A DNA stretch of 64,000 bases. Source: Achatina immaculata (Eukaryota; Mollusca; Gastropoda; Stylommatophora; Achatinidae). The stretch is taken from NCBI GenBank assembly GCA_009760885.1, contig CM019699.1, positions 42,544,268-42,608,267 of the forward strand, written 5' to 3'. Of the stretch, positions 63,981 through 64,000 are shown piece after piece (the stretch's first letter is position 1; every line of letters starts with the position of its first letter). The position numbers were made by a program, and so were the translations under genes. The notes under the pieces are model-generated. The model was given only the letters and a program-made list of their open reading frames with translations. It did no database searches and had not been told where the DNA came from.

Positions 63981-64000
63981 TAATAATAATAATAATAATA
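63979..64000. repeat. (AAT)n microsatellite
   Basis: AATAATAAT run continuing off the right edge. Confidence 0.9.

Overview
This is a transposon- and satellite-rich piece of an animal (metazoan) nuclear genome. Evidence: a multi-exon, intron-rich host gene for WASH complex subunit 1 (WASHC1) with GT/AG splice sites, many APE-type non-LTR retrotransposon (LINE) copies, tRNA-derived SINEs, mariner, piggyBac and Penelope-like elements, and a fragment of a eukaryotic 18S rRNA gene. There are no operons, prokaryotic genes or CRISPR. The element mix and the divergent 18S 5' end suggest a lophotrochozoan, perhaps a mollusc; that is a low-confidence guess.

The only convincing host protein gene is WASHC1 on the minus strand, about 25 kb from the start codon near 53062 to the stop at 27971. 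Five coding exons are recognisable (52955-53062, 50731-50907, 45661-45842, 41682-41893, 27971-28656). Their splice phases agree from exon to exon. About 23 residues between the first two are not accounted for. The introns are packed with tandem arrays and nested mobile elements.

Layout. 1-5.1 kb: two minisatellites (26 bp, then 47 bp). 5.4-13.4 kb: microsatellites, a CR1/L2-like LINE fragment, a decayed mariner, an unclassified 1.5 kb dispersed repeat with internal ~90 bp modules, an rDNA fragment (18S 5' end plus probable 5' ETS) and old RTE-like fragments. 13.6-26.5 kb: minisatellites and LINE copies on both strands, including a 729-codon open RTE-like reverse transcriptase. 26.5-53.1 kb: WASHC1. 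Its largest intron (28.7-41.7 kb) holds a 3.2 kb array of a ~66 bp G-rich unit, a SINE-bearing concatemer ending in a 360 bp-arm palindrome, and a LINE that was itself hit by a SINE and by a 3.5 kb piggyBac element. The next introns hold a mariner broken by an RNase H LINE, a foldback element, a second large copy of the 1.5 kb repeat, a 707 bp piggyBac-like MITE and a 1.8 kb array of a 37 bp unit. 53.4-64 kb: further arrays and LINEs, a SINE copy with target-site duplication, and a Penelope-like element flanked by ~215 bp inverted repeats and hit by a young RTE-like insertion.

No gene cluster working as a pathway is visible. The biology here is the layered history of insertion (array, LINE, SINE/piggyBac) inside one essential-looking gene, plus several element families that seem uncharacterised: the modular 1.5 kb repeat, the SINE concatemer and palindrome, and the hammerhead-like motifs near Penelope ends. 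All similarity calls come from reading translated motifs, not from database searches.
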